Origin: Desulfosediminicola flagellatus
GTDB taxonomy: Bacteria > Desulfobacterota > Desulfobulbia > Desulfobulbales > Desulfocapsaceae
Reading direction: 5' to 3'
DNA length: 64,000 bases
Assembly: GCF_005116655.2 (NCBI RefSeq)
Contig: NZ_CP050698.1
Coordinates: forward strand, 1 to 64,000
Of the stretch, positions 45,581 to 54,815 are shown piece by piece; positions within the stretch are counted from its first letter, which is position 1, and each line of letters starts with the position of its first letter. The notes below the pieces were generated by a model that was not told the DNA's origin, ran no database searches, and saw only the letters and a program-made list of their open reading frames with translations. The position numbers and the translations under genes are program-made.

Positions 45581-47287
45581 ATGTCAAAGCGGGTCGTTAT
45601 CGTCGGTGCAGTTGCCCTGGGACCCAAGGTGGCCTGCCGTTTACGTCGCCTGGATCCTGAAGCTGTCATTACTGTTCTGGACAGAGATAATCTGATTTCT
45701 TACGGCGGGTGTGGAATTCCTTATTACGTCGGTGGTGATATCAATGACCTCGAAGACCTGTATTCCACAACGTCCAAAGCTGTACGTGATAGAGATTTTT
45801 TTGCAGAGTGCAAAGGGGTCAATATCCGCACAGAGATGGAAGCTGTCTCCATTGATCGTGAAAATTGCAGGTTAAAGGTACGTGATCTCAAAAACGATGA
45901 AGAAGGATTTATTTCGTACGATACTCTGGTTCTGGCTACTGGTGCTTCTCCTGTGAGAATCCCGATTCCAGGAGCAGATCTGCCAAGAGTTGTCACAGTT
46001 TCAGATCTCCATCAGGCAGAGAACGTAAAGAATTTGATGAAGCTGGGTAAGGTCGGTAAAGCGGTGGTGATTGGTGCGGGAGCTATTGGTGTTGAAATTT
46101 CTGAGGCATTGACTGATCTCTGGGGTGTTGAGACAACTCTGGTTGAACAGGCTCCGACAATTTTGCCACTGGTGCTTGATAGTACGATGTCTGTGATGGT
46201 GCAAAGACAGCTCGAAAAAAACGGAGTCGACGTACGGTTAAATGAACGCGTTGTACGAATAGACCAGGAAAGTGACGAAGGTCAGCACGTGGTCCAGTTG
46301 ACTCATGATGCCATTTCATGTGACCTTGTAGTTATGGCTGCAGGAGTACGACCAAATGCTGAACTTGCAGCTGAAGCTGGTCTGTCCATAGGCAGTAAAG
46401 GTGGTATCCTGGTGGATAAACGACTTAGGACCAGTGACCCACGTATATATTCAGGTGGTGATTGTGTTGAAATCACAAACCTTGTGAGCGGTGATAAGAC
46501 ACCAATGCAGCTTGGCTCACTGGCAAACAGGCAGGGGCGGATTATTGCAAGTAACATTTGCGGAAGATCAAGTCATTTCAAAGGAACTGTGGGGACGTTT
46601 TGCATGAAGGTGTTTGAGCTGGGTGTCTCAACTGCCGGCCTTACTACTGAAAAAGCACGAGCTGCTGGTTATGATCCAGTTCACTGTATTGTCGCCCAAC
46701 CGGATCATGCCCATTTTTATCCAAACTCAGAGCTGATCTACATGAGTCTGATTGCCGATAAAAAGAGCAGAAAGGTACTGGGGGTTCAAGCGCTTGGTAA
46801 AAATGGTGACGGGATCAAAGCGCGAGTCGACACCGTAGCAGTATTGCTTGAGCATGGTGTAGACGTGGATGATATCTGCACACTCGAAACAGGTTACGCG
46901 CCCCCTTTTGCATCAGCTATGGATGTGGTGAATAATGCCGGGAATGCTCTGGATAATGTCCTGTGCGGATCAAATCGGCCGATAGACACCTGTGAGTTCC
47001 TGGAAAGTTTCGCTCAAGGGGAAACACAGATACTTGATATCCGTGGACCGGTAGAGTCAGCTGCTGGGGTTGAAAAATATGGAGCCAGATGGCAGCATAT
47101 CCCGCAGTCTGAACTACGCAGTCGTTTGTCTGAACTGCCAGCAGATACAGTGATTTCAATTCTTTGTGATACGGGCCCCCGCGCATATGAAACACAGGTT
47201 GTACTTGATGCTGCAGGAGTCAGGAATACCAGGCTCATACAGGGCGGATATGCAATGATAAAAATCATCGATCCGGATTTTGTATAA
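45581..47287 (+). CDS. CoA-disulfide/persulfide reductase with C-terminal rhodanese domain
   Basis: A 568-residue FAD/NAD(P)H-dependent pyridine nucleotide disulfide oxidoreductase fused to a rhodanese domain. FAD motif VVIVGAVALGPKVACRLRRL, single redox Cys in YGGCGIPYYVGG, NAD motif AVVIGAGAIGVEISEAL, second FAD motif YSGGDCVEITN, then a dimerisation domain. From about residue 475 a rhodanese fold begins (ILDIRGPVESAAG), with Cys in SILCDTGPRAYE. This layout is that of Npsr/CoADR-type enzymes that reduce CoA persulfides, polysulfide or CoA-disulfide. ATG 45581 with AAGGAGAAG is preferred to the open frame from 45545. It probably links sulfane sulfur to NAD(P)H in this sulfur-cycling cell. 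Confidence 0.88.
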   Translation: MSKRVVIVGAVALGPKVACRLRRLDPEAVITVLDRDNLISYGGCGIPYYVGGDINDLEDLYSTTSKAVRDRDFFAECKGVNIRTEMEAVSIDRENCRLKVRDLKNDEEGFISYDTLVLATGASPVRIPIPGADLPRVVTVSDLHQAENVKNLMKLGKVGKAVVIGAGAIGVEISEALTDLWGVETTLVEQAPTILPLVLDSTMSVMVQRQLEKNGVDVRLNERVVRIDQESDEGQHVVQLTHDAISCDLVVMAAGVRPNAELAAEAGLSIGSKGGILVDKRLRTSDPRIYSGGDCVEITNLVSGDKTPMQLGSLANRQGRIIASNICGRSSHFKGTVGTFCMKVFELGVSTAGLTTEKARAAGYDPVHCIVAQPDHAHFYPNSELIYMSLIADKKSRKVLGVQALGKNGDGIKARVDTVAVLLEHGVDVDDICTLETGYAPPFASAMDVVNNAGNALDNVLCGSNRPIDTCEFLESFAQGETQILDIRGPVESAAGVEKYGARWQHIPQSELRSRLSELPADTVISILCDTGPRAYETQVVLDAAGVRNTRLIQGGYAMIKIIDPDFV

Positions 47288-47325
47288 TGGGATAATTGTT
47301 GCCGAAAAAGAAGGTGTGGAAAGAA

Positions 47326-49017
47326 CTATTTTTTCTTTCTCGGCAATAAAAATGAGGCAACGAAACCGGCAGCGTTGATACCAGCAAGAATGAGGCCGAC
47401 AGTTCCAAGAGTGCCGAAAACACCATGTTCTGTTGACATGCTGTCAGCCAGGATAAGAATGGATGAGCCAACGATAAGAGCCGAAATTATCATGGCCATT
47501 CCCATTATACGGCTGGAGAGGTCTATCTTGTCGGCAAGATGTTCAAGGCGTTTAAGCTCAAGGTTGAGCGTGAACCGACTGTGTCGGAAGTATCCGAGAA
47601 ATCGTTGGAAATCGGCAGGAAGATCTTCGAAAAGCTCAAGATAACCCATGACGGTTTTCTGCATCCTGTTTCTAATAGCGTTATACCCGTAGCGACCCAT
47701 CACAACTTCCTGGATTCGCGGTTCTACATGGGAGAGCACATCGAATGTAGGGTCAAACTGTTCTGCGACACCTTCTATGGTGGTGAGCGCCTTGGTCAGC
47801 AGGACAAGATCACCCGGACATTGTATCTTGTACCTTTGAAGCATCCCGAAAAATTCCGAAAGCAAAAACGCAATATCGAGATTTTCCAAATTTGTCTGTT
47901 GAAAATGGCTGATAAGATGCTGCAGGTCTGTCCTGAAATCACGCCTGTCCGTGATGGCCGGGTCGGTTTCTGTCAGCTCAATTACCACTCTACAGAGTTT
48001 GTCGATGTCAGCTTTTATAACACCCGCAACAAGATCTATAAGATGTTCGGTGGTCAGCCTGTCGAGCTGGCCGGTCATACCGCAATCTATAAAACAGATA
48101 CTGTTATCATGCTTAAGTATGATATTTCCAGGGTGGGGATCGGCATGAAAAAAACCGTATTGAAGACATTGCGCAAATACTGCATCTGTTCCGCGTGCAA
48201 CAATAGCTCGACGTTCCAAAGGGGTTAGATCATCAGGAGAAAGGGTCGAGAGCAACCGGCCTTTAATCTCTTCAAGAGTCAGAACGTTCCTGGTTGTGGA
48301 CTGCCAGTATACCTTTGGAAAGTAGACAGTGGTATCCGATTTAAAATACCTGCGTAATCTGTCTGTCGATTGACCTTCGTGAATAAGGTTGATCTCTTTT
48401 AACAACTCCCTGGAAAACTCTTTTGCTACGGCATTGGGACTGTAGCCCAGGTCAGAGAAATATTGCTCAACGAGTTGGGCCAGACCTTTAAGCAACGACA
48501 TGTCTTCTTCGACCATCTTCCGGCTACCCGGTCGCAGCACTTTAATAACGACCTCAGTCCCGTCCTTGAGCTTGGCTCTGTGCACTTGAGCCAGAGATGC
48601 GGCAGCCATAGGTTGCTCGTCAATATGAGCGAAAAGAGTGCCTACACCTTCGGGAAATTCCTGAAGTAAAACAGTTCGAATGTCTTCAAAGGGAACATTT
48701 GAGCATCTGTCCTGTAACTTTTTCAGTTCATCTGCCCAGGCGGGTGGGATCAGGTCGGGACGAGTGGAAAGAACCTGACCTATTTTGATAAACGTAGGTC
48801 CGAGTTCTTCAAGAACAAGCCTGAACCGTACGGCACGCGGCTTGTTTGCAGCAGATGGTGCGATATCAATATCTATCTCTTCTTTAACGATATCAAGAAG
48901 TCGATGGATTCCTGTATCAAGTATAACCTGCTGAAAACCAAATTTTGAGAGAACCTTAATAATCTCAGCAAGTCGTTTGGTGTTGCGAATGGTCTGTTTG
49001 ATATTGCCGATTTTCAT
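47326..49017 (-). CDS. UbiB/AarF (ABC1) family kinase-like protein
   Basis: A 563-residue atypical kinase of the ABC1/UbiB family, associated with quinone biosynthesis. The family motifs are present: the KxGQ block FIKIGQVLSTRPDLIPP, the Ala-rich loop PMAAASLAQVHRA that replaces the P-loop, KVLRPGSRKM with the active Lys, HADPHPGNIIL and ICFIDCGMTGQL (DCG for the metal site). Two transmembrane helices end the chain (MAMIISALIVGSSILILAD and GLILAGINAAGFVASFLL). It is the last of three tightly packed minus-strand genes and its start overlaps the stop of the HDOD gene. Confidence 0.88.
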   Translation of the reverse strand: MKIGNIKQTIRNTKRLAEIIKVLSKFGFQQVILDTGIHRLLDIVKEEIDIDIAPSAANKPRAVRFRLVLEELGPTFIKIGQVLSTRPDLIPPAWADELKKLQDRCSNVPFEDIRTVLLQEFPEGVGTLFAHIDEQPMAAASLAQVHRAKLKDGTEVVIKVLRPGSRKMVEEDMSLLKGLAQLVEQYFSDLGYSPNAVAKEFSRELLKEINLIHEGQSTDRLRRYFKSDTTVYFPKVYWQSTTRNVLTLEEIKGRLLSTLSPDDLTPLERRAIVARGTDAVFAQCLQYGFFHADPHPGNIILKHDNSICFIDCGMTGQLDRLTTEHLIDLVAGVIKADIDKLCRVVIELTETDPAITDRRDFRTDLQHLISHFQQTNLENLDIAFLLSEFFGMLQRYKIQCPGDLVLLTKALTTIEGVAEQFDPTFDVLSHVEPRIQEVVMGRYGYNAIRNRMQKTVMGYLELFEDLPADFQRFLGYFRHSRFTLNLELKRLEHLADKIDLSSRIMGMAMIISALIVGSSILILADSMSTEHGVFGTLGTVGLILAGINAAGFVASFLLPRKKK

Positions 49018-49904
49018 TATGACATCATTATATCAAGTATGGCCTGATCACGTTTGCGCTGTTCCTGTAACTGAGCAAACCACTGACCAAGCATCTCACT
49101 TTCCCATCGAAGATTGTTCTTTAGCCAGAGTTCCTTGCACTCCGGGAGAAAATCATCAAATATAGTTACGATGTCGGAAGGTTCGAGATTGTCGGGGTTG
49201 CAGTGCATGAGGGACAGCATGTCCGCAAGTTGGACGACGAGTGGATAGATAATGTCTGAGGGAGCTTGTTCCGGATTGTGATGGTAGCCGGTAGCCGCAA
49301 TGAGTTGAGTAGGAAAGAGCCATCGTTTTAAAATTTTCATACCAATTTCATCATGACTGGTTGAATATTCTTCGTGTTCATGAATAACTGTGCGGAACTG
49401 GTGTGGTTCAGATATCTCGAAGAGCAAGCTGTAATCCTGTGGAAATGTCATAAGCATGGCAAGTTTACCAATATCGTGGATAAGTCCGGCGATAAACATT
49501 TCACTGGCAGGAAAGCCAAGATGCTCAGCTATGATCTTAGAAGCAAGACCACAGGTGAAACTGTGCTCCCAGAACAAGTCAGTTGTTTGTCTGTCTTGCT
49601 TTTGAAGTTTTTGAAAAGATGTGAAAACAGCTTTGCCCAGGACAATATTACGGATTTCAGCATGACCGAGAACGACAACAGCTCTTTCAATGGTGGAGAC
49701 TTGACGAGGTATCCCAAAAAATGCTGAATTAGCAATTTTAAGAATAGTGGTACACATAGATTGATCCGGTAAAATAGCAAGCATCAGATCTTTGGCAGTG
49801 CTTTCACTACTGCTGGTAATCTCCATAACCTTGTTGACTGTTGCAGGAAGAGCTGGGAAATTATCTATTTGTCGTACTATAGTTGCGAGTTTAGATGATG
49901 TCAT
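49017..49904 (-). CDS. HDOD-domain signalling protein
   Basis: A 295-residue protein with the HDOD domain, a regulatory relative of HD hydrolases that lacks full metal ligation. The typical start is VRQIDNFPALPATVNKVMEI, followed by ANSAFFGIPRQVSTIERAVVVLG, the weakly conserved HD-like pair in AGLIHDIGKLAML, and the later GYHHNPEQ. It lies within a unit of GGDEF/HD protein, HDOD protein and UbiB-like kinase; its start overlaps the upstream stop by 4 bases. A signalling or adaptor role is inferred. Confidence 0.85.
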   Translation of the reverse strand: MTSSKLATIVRQIDNFPALPATVNKVMEITSSSESTAKDLMLAILPDQSMCTTILKIANSAFFGIPRQVSTIERAVVVLGHAEIRNIVLGKAVFTSFQKLQKQDRQTTDLFWEHSFTCGLASKIIAEHLGFPASEMFIAGLIHDIGKLAMLMTFPQDYSLLFEISEPHQFRTVIHEHEEYSTSHDEIGMKILKRWLFPTQLIAATGYHHNPEQAPSDIIYPLVVQLADMLSLMHCNPDNLEPSDIVTIFDDFLPECKELWLKNNLRWESEMLGQWFAQLQEQRKRDQAILDIMMS

Positions 49905-51523
49905 GAGTCTGATTTTTGGTGGCGTTGTTTCAGTTCCGATCGTATTTCAGATAATCGTTCTTTCTCGGTATCAAGTAATTCATTATTTTCAATTATATCC
50001 ATAAAGTTAATAACAAGGAAAGGATCAAATTGCTTTCCAGCCTGATCTTTTAACTCGGTCAGAATTGTCTCAGAATCAAGCTTAGGTCGGTGGGGCCTTT
50101 CACCTTGCATGGCAGCGAAAGAGTCGACGATGTTAAGAATCCGTGCACCCATTGGTATCTCATCACCTTGAAGCCCCTCGGGGAAACCACTTCCGTCGAA
50201 ATTTTCACTTCTGGTCATGAGCAAAGAGCGTTCCTGAGCAAAATAATCAAATATATCTGTCATCTCAGATAATTTGTAGGGAAAATCCTGCATGAGCAGC
50301 TGTTCCTTTTCAGTAAATTCTATATCTTTCATTACCAGATCACGATGAATAAGATACCGTATGGTTGAGTGTAACATTATAGAATTCTGAAGAGTTTGGA
50401 TAATAGTGGGAGTAAGACCCAGATGATCCCCGAGTAATTCGGTATAGCGAACTACTCTATTTAAGTGTTCGCTATGTTGTGGGCCGGCAATATCTCTTGC
50501 AAGCAACTGAAGGGATGAAATTGCGGAGTTTCTGGTTTTATCGAGTATGCGGTTGATTGTAGCTTTTATATAATTGAAGTCATACGAGAGACTGCCTGTA
50601 TGGAGAGTATCGCTTGTGTCATAAATATGGACCCTGTCGCGCCCATCAGCTTTAGCCTGAAAGAGAGCAGTTCCGCCCATGTTCATAAACTCATCAATAT
50701 CAGCTGGTCCATGTGAAACACGGGAGGCGATACCTATTGAGATGGTTACACTCCGTTGAAGATTGCTTTGTGAATAACTTTTTTCAGTACACGATTTCAG
50801 AATTTCGGTTGCTCTCTTTTCGGCATCTATTATATCTGTCTCAGGCATGAGTACAACAAAACTGCCTCCAGATATTCTAAAACAGGTGTCGCACTCTTTT
50901 ACACTGCTTGTGAGGCGAGCTGACATTTCGTTAAGGATAAAATCCCCAAAGCTTTGCCCGCATGTGGCATTTATCTCGTTGAAGTGATCAATATCCATGT
51001 AAAGGATAGAAAGTTCTGTCGAGTTGTTTACAGCCTTAAGATATTCTTTTTGTAGTGATTTGGTGAAATGGTGCCTGTTGTATAAACCGGTCAGGCCATC
51101 ACGTGATGAGAACCAGTCCAGCAGAGTGTTATGATTTTTTTGATAGTTGAAATGTTCCTGGCTTATTTTGCTGACCTTTTTCAGGAAAGCGAGTCGTGTC
51201 ATGAGAGCAGATGTGTCCGGCTCAAACCCATAATAGTCAATAAGACGTTTTGATTCAGAGAGTAGCAAGGGGGCCGGGGGTGCTTGTTGGTCGTTCAGAA
51301 CGAGGGCCGGGATGTGCTCCGGGAGTTGTAGATAGTCTAAAAGAGAAATAGTTGCAGGGACGTAGTTCGCAACTATTATAGCAAAAACCTGATCAATAAC
51401 ATGCTGTTCAATAAGACGAATCGGGTTTGTTACGATTATGTCATACGTTGTCTGGCATAGCAGATTTCGAATCTCTTCTGACCAAGCACTATCATCTGAG
51501 ACAATAATAAGTGAATTATTCAT
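49901..51523 (-). CDS. Degenerate GGDEF/HD composite protein
   Basis: A 540-residue soluble protein with three parts. An N-terminal receiver-like domain (about 1-115) lacks clear phosphoacceptor motifs (IIVSDDSAWSEEIRNLL begins it). A diguanylate-cyclase-type domain follows (DGLTGLYNRHHFTKSL, YMDIDHFNEINATCG) whose GGDEF signature has become SGGSF (FRISGGSFVVLMPETD). A C-terminal HD-GYP-like domain has the HD pair as LHST and the later metal-ligand His replaced in SENFDGSGFPEGLQGDEIP. It overlaps the HDOD gene by 4 bases. Active synthesis or hydrolysis of c-di-GMP is unlikely; a sensing or scaffold role is more plausible. Confidence 0.8.
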   Translation of the reverse strand: MNNSLIIVSDDSAWSEEIRNLLCQTTYDIIVTNPIRLIEQHVIDQVFAIIVANYVPATISLLDYLQLPEHIPALVLNDQQAPPAPLLLSESKRLIDYYGFEPDTSALMTRLAFLKKVSKISQEHFNYQKNHNTLLDWFSSRDGLTGLYNRHHFTKSLQKEYLKAVNNSTELSILYMDIDHFNEINATCGQSFGDFILNEMSARLTSSVKECDTCFRISGGSFVVLMPETDIIDAEKRATEILKSCTEKSYSQSNLQRSVTISIGIASRVSHGPADIDEFMNMGGTALFQAKADGRDRVHIYDTSDTLHTGSLSYDFNYIKATINRILDKTRNSAISSLQLLARDIAGPQHSEHLNRVVRYTELLGDHLGLTPTIIQTLQNSIMLHSTIRYLIHRDLVMKDIEFTEKEQLLMQDFPYKLSEMTDIFDYFAQERSLLMTRSENFDGSGFPEGLQGDEIPMGARILNIVDSFAAMQGERPHRPKLDSETILTELKDQAGKQFDPFLVINFMDIIENNELLDTEKERLSEIRSELKQRHQKSDS

Positions 51524-51838
51524 TCGTCTGGCAAGGCTGAATTATATATCTGAAAATTGCTGGGGAAGTCATCGAGTAAATCAACCAATCCTATGGCATG
51601 CATTATATCTACTAATTATTTGCAAATGCAAATTAAACGGTCGAAAAAATACGTATATAAAGAAGTACTGTAAATCTGAATAGTTGATGGTTTGATATGT
51701 GCAACTGATATCGTAATGTTCTTCTGATTCAATCAACGTTCCTACGAATCCACACCCAGGAAAACATGCTCACAGAACAGTGGTGCATGTTGTATGTATT
51801 GTCAATGTAACCGGATCTGAGAGGTGATCGCGGTTGTT
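51524..51838. other. 315-base intergenic region
   Basis: AT-rich with no gene, RNA shape or terminator that I can support. It lies upstream of the GGDEF/HD gene and downstream of the orphan minus-strand gene. Confidence 0.35.
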
Positions 51839-52570
51839 TCAGGATGTTCTGGTGAGTTCTTTCAAATCGAGATCTTTGTTGATTTCAAATGCTGAATCAG
51901 CAAGTTTTTTTAGTTCACGCCTGATCGTATGCAACGGTGGGAGCGCTGGAATTAATGGAAGTATTTCATTTGCCGGGCGTGGTGGATACATGCGCATTTG
52001 GCATGACAGCCCTTGGTCTGGGCCGCCGTTGCCAGCTGGTTGCATGGTGCTTATTACGCTTGCGTCCGGGCTGTCAAATCGTCTGATCAACTGCATTATA
52101 GAGTCGATGTCGTTATTTCGATAAAAAATATTGATCTCTTCGCGAATTGTTTCCTGCTCTTCAGTGAGTTCCTGAAGGGTCGTTCTGTATGAATCTATAT
52201 GATCAGAGAGTTGGGTGTATGTGTCGAAAAACATATTTCTAAACCTGCGCTTTCGGGTGAGGCCGTAATACTGCTGGTTTGCAAAAATGTGTTTATAGCT
52301 GGTGGGCGATTCTACACTATTTTTATCATAAAAGAGATCGTGCGGGAGATGGGTGAGATCGGTAAAAGCTCTAATCAATTGTTTTGAACGAAGGAGTATG
52401 TATATACGCAAAAGAGTTGTGCCAATATCGTTTTCCAGTTCAAGTACGGATTGATCCAGCCGTTTTGTGTAGGCTACAGTATCATCTTCAATTCTTTTCC
52501 GGAAACCAAAGTACCGATCTGCCATCTCTTTTTTTACCTCAAATGCAAGGAGCTGAGTGATGTCTTCCAT
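51839..52570 (-). CDS. Unrecognised helical cytosolic protein
   Basis: A 243-residue protein with no signal peptide or membrane helix. The first 150 residues are mostly helical with heptad-like stretches (YTKRLDQSVLELENDI; LSDHIDSYRTTLQELTEEQET). A Pro/Gly-rich segment (TMQPAGNGGPDQGLSCQM, MYPPRPANEILPLIPALPP) interrupts them before a last helix. I do not recognise the family. The gene is read away from dnaG, with about 245 bases between the two starts. Confidence 0.55.
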   Translation of the reverse strand: MEDITQLLAFEVKKEMADRYFGFRKRIEDDTVAYTKRLDQSVLELENDIGTTLLRIYILLRSKQLIRAFTDLTHLPHDLFYDKNSVESPTSYKHIFANQQYYGLTRKRRFRNMFFDTYTQLSDHIDSYRTTLQELTEEQETIREEINIFYRNNDIDSIMQLIRRFDSPDASVISTMQPAGNGGPDQGLSCQMRMYPPRPANEILPLIPALPPLHTIRRELKKLADSAFEINKDLDLKELTRTS

Positions 52571-52815
52571 GGACTTTTACCAGAATGATGTGAGAGGTTG
52601 AATGCGTGGCTGTTACTAAACACAGCGATTTGCGTAGATTGTTCTCTGCTGACTTATTATAGTATGGTGGTATCCATACAACCCAGCTGAGTTGGTTGTA
52701 TGTTTTGGTGCTATATGGCTGATATTAGAAAAACGATGTATTGATTCTCTGTTTTTTTCAAATAGTATCAAGTAATGAAGCACTCATCTCCCTCTTCCCC
52801 TAATAAGATAATCTA

Positions 52816-54633
52816 ATGACCGTACAGGAATCACGAGAAGAAATAGTTGCACGGGTTAAAGAGCGTGCAGACATAGTACAAATCATTGGTGAAACTGTCG
52901 ATCTGAAAAAGAGTGGTGCACGCTATCTTGGTCTGTGTCCGTTTCATGGTGAGAAAACACCATCTTTTTCAGTACACTCCGGGCAGCAATTTTTTCACTG
53001 TTTTGGATGTGGTGAATCAGGAGATGTGCTCTCCTATATGATGAAGTATCACAATCTGGATTTTCCTTCAGCCCTAAAAGAACTGGCTGCCAGATATTCA
53101 ATAACTCTGCCTGAAAAGTCCCGCTCTCCTGAACAGGAGAAGCAGGAAAAGGCACGAAAACAGATGTTTGATGTCAGTAAGAAGGTTTCGGAAATATATA
53201 GTCGTTACCTGCACAGTTCATCACATGCCAGTGCCGCAAGACAATATCTTGCACGAAGAAACATACCTGAGTCCATCCAGAAAACTTTCGGTCTTGGTTA
53301 TGCACCTTCCACTGATTCCGAAGGCTGGGACTATCTCTCTGGCCAGCTGTCAACCTACGATCGGGAGGCAGCACTGGAGGCTGGACTGCTGGTAAAGAAA
53401 GAGAATGGCGGGACGTACGACAGGTTCCGCGACAGGGTGCTTTTCCCTATATCTGAGCTAAGCGGACGTGTGTGCGGATTTGGCGGTCGAATAATTGGTG
53501 AAGGTCAGCCGAAATATCTTAACTCGCCGGAAAGCCCTATCTACAATAAAAGTCGATTATTGCTTGGTCTTTATCAGCAAAAGGATGCTATCAGGCATAA
53601 AAATCAGGCAATTATTGTTGAAGGGAATTTTGATCTGATTTCCCTTGTCAGTAATGGGTGTGAGAATGTTGTTGCCCCGCTGGGTACAGCCCTGACGCGT
53701 GAGCAACTCAGATTGTTGAAACGGTTTGCAGATGAAGTTGTATTACTTTTTGACGGTGATGTCGCAGGCGTAAAAGCAGCCATTCGATCAGTGCCGTTTT
53801 TTCTTGCTGAACAGATATCTGGCAGAGTCGCGTTACTACCTTCGGGACATGACCCTGACACGTTTATTCAGGAAAAAGGTCTCGGTGCAATAGAACAACT
53901 TGTTGCAGATGCAGAGAACCTTCCTGAGTTTGTATTTAACCAGCTGGTTGAAGAGTTTGGCTTAACCTTGAATGGTAAGAGTAAAATCGTTGAAGAACTA
54001 CGACCTTTAGTAAAGGCTGCTGCTTCTCCTTTGCAGCGTAGTGTGGTTGTGTCGCATTTTGCCGAGCAGTTGGGACTATCATCACAGCAGCTTGATGACA
54101 TGCTTGATAAGCCAGATGCTCCACCTTTGCCTGAAGAGCCGCCATTTGAAAGACCAGAGCCGCCAATAAGGATTGAAGATAGAGTCGTTCCCCTGACTGC
54201 CCAACAGAAACGGTTGGTGAATTTCATGGTGCTGAATCCCGAGTGTTTGCCTAAGCTGGAAAGTGGAGGGATTCGCGAATGTCTGGGAGGAAGTATTGGA
54301 GAAATCCTGTTTTTACAACTCAAAGCTTTGCGGCAACACAATGATGAAATGGAGCCAGAAGAACTACTCTCAGTCCTGCCGGAAGGTGCAGAACGAAAAT
54401 ACGTGGCAGATTTACTCTTTGACGCTCCGGATGTCGCGAGTGATACCGAAGCCACTGTAGCTGAAGTTGAAGAACTCGTTGAATGGATGAGTATAAACAC
54501 GTTGAAAATAGCGTCCAGGAAATTGTTAGGAGAAATTAATAAAATCGCGACAACGAGTGATTTTGCAAAGTTACAGGAATTGCTTCAGGAAAAGCAAAAG
54601 ATTGATAGGAAACTGCAGGGGCTGGAAATTTGA
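52816..54633 (+). CDS. dnaG: DNA primase DnaG
   Basis: Makes RNA primers at the replication fork. The N-terminal CHC2 zinc domain is seen as CPFHGEKTPSFSVHSGQQFFHCFGCGESGD (parts CPFHGEKTPSF and FHCFGCGESGD). The catalytic TOPRIM core includes RVLFPISELSGRVCGFGGR, the acidic VEGNFDLISLVSNG and VLLFDGDVAGVKAA, and PSGHDPDTF. The C-terminal helicase-binding domain follows a Pro/Glu linker near residues 435-455. Length (605) is normal. It precedes rpoD by about 180 bases, the remaining part of the usual rpsU-dnaG-rpoD operon; rpsU is absent here. Confidence 0.95.
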   Translation: MTVQESREEIVARVKERADIVQIIGETVDLKKSGARYLGLCPFHGEKTPSFSVHSGQQFFHCFGCGESGDVLSYMMKYHNLDFPSALKELAARYSITLPEKSRSPEQEKQEKARKQMFDVSKKVSEIYSRYLHSSSHASAARQYLARRNIPESIQKTFGLGYAPSTDSEGWDYLSGQLSTYDREAALEAGLLVKKENGGTYDRFRDRVLFPISELSGRVCGFGGRIIGEGQPKYLNSPESPIYNKSRLLLGLYQQKDAIRHKNQAIIVEGNFDLISLVSNGCENVVAPLGTALTREQLRLLKRFADEVVLLFDGDVAGVKAAIRSVPFFLAEQISGRVALLPSGHDPDTFIQEKGLGAIEQLVADAENLPEFVFNQLVEEFGLTLNGKSKIVEELRPLVKAAASPLQRSVVVSHFAEQLGLSSQQLDDMLDKPDAPPLPEEPPFERPEPPIRIEDRVVPLTAQQKRLVNFMVLNPECLPKLESGGIRECLGGSIGEILFLQLKALRQHNDEMEPEELLSVLPEGAERKYVADLLFDAPDVASDTEATVAEVEELVEWMSINTLKIASRKLLGEINKIATTSDFAKLQELLQEKQKIDRKLQGLEI

Positions 54634-54815
54634 TAAATATTGTACTGTTATGTGAATAACATCTGTTTTTTTAGGACGTTTATGGAATTTAATGAAGAAA
54701 TTATGCTTGACTTTTTGGTCGGGTAATGCGCATTGTTAGGATGCGTGCCGATGTAGTCAAAGTAGTGTTAAATTCCCATATCAGCTAAAAAAATGGGATC
54801 AAGGAGTTATTTTCC

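Noticed and set aside
53868..54500. 210-codon minus-strand frame in dnaG
   Set aside because: Ser-rich antisense shadow of the primase gene.
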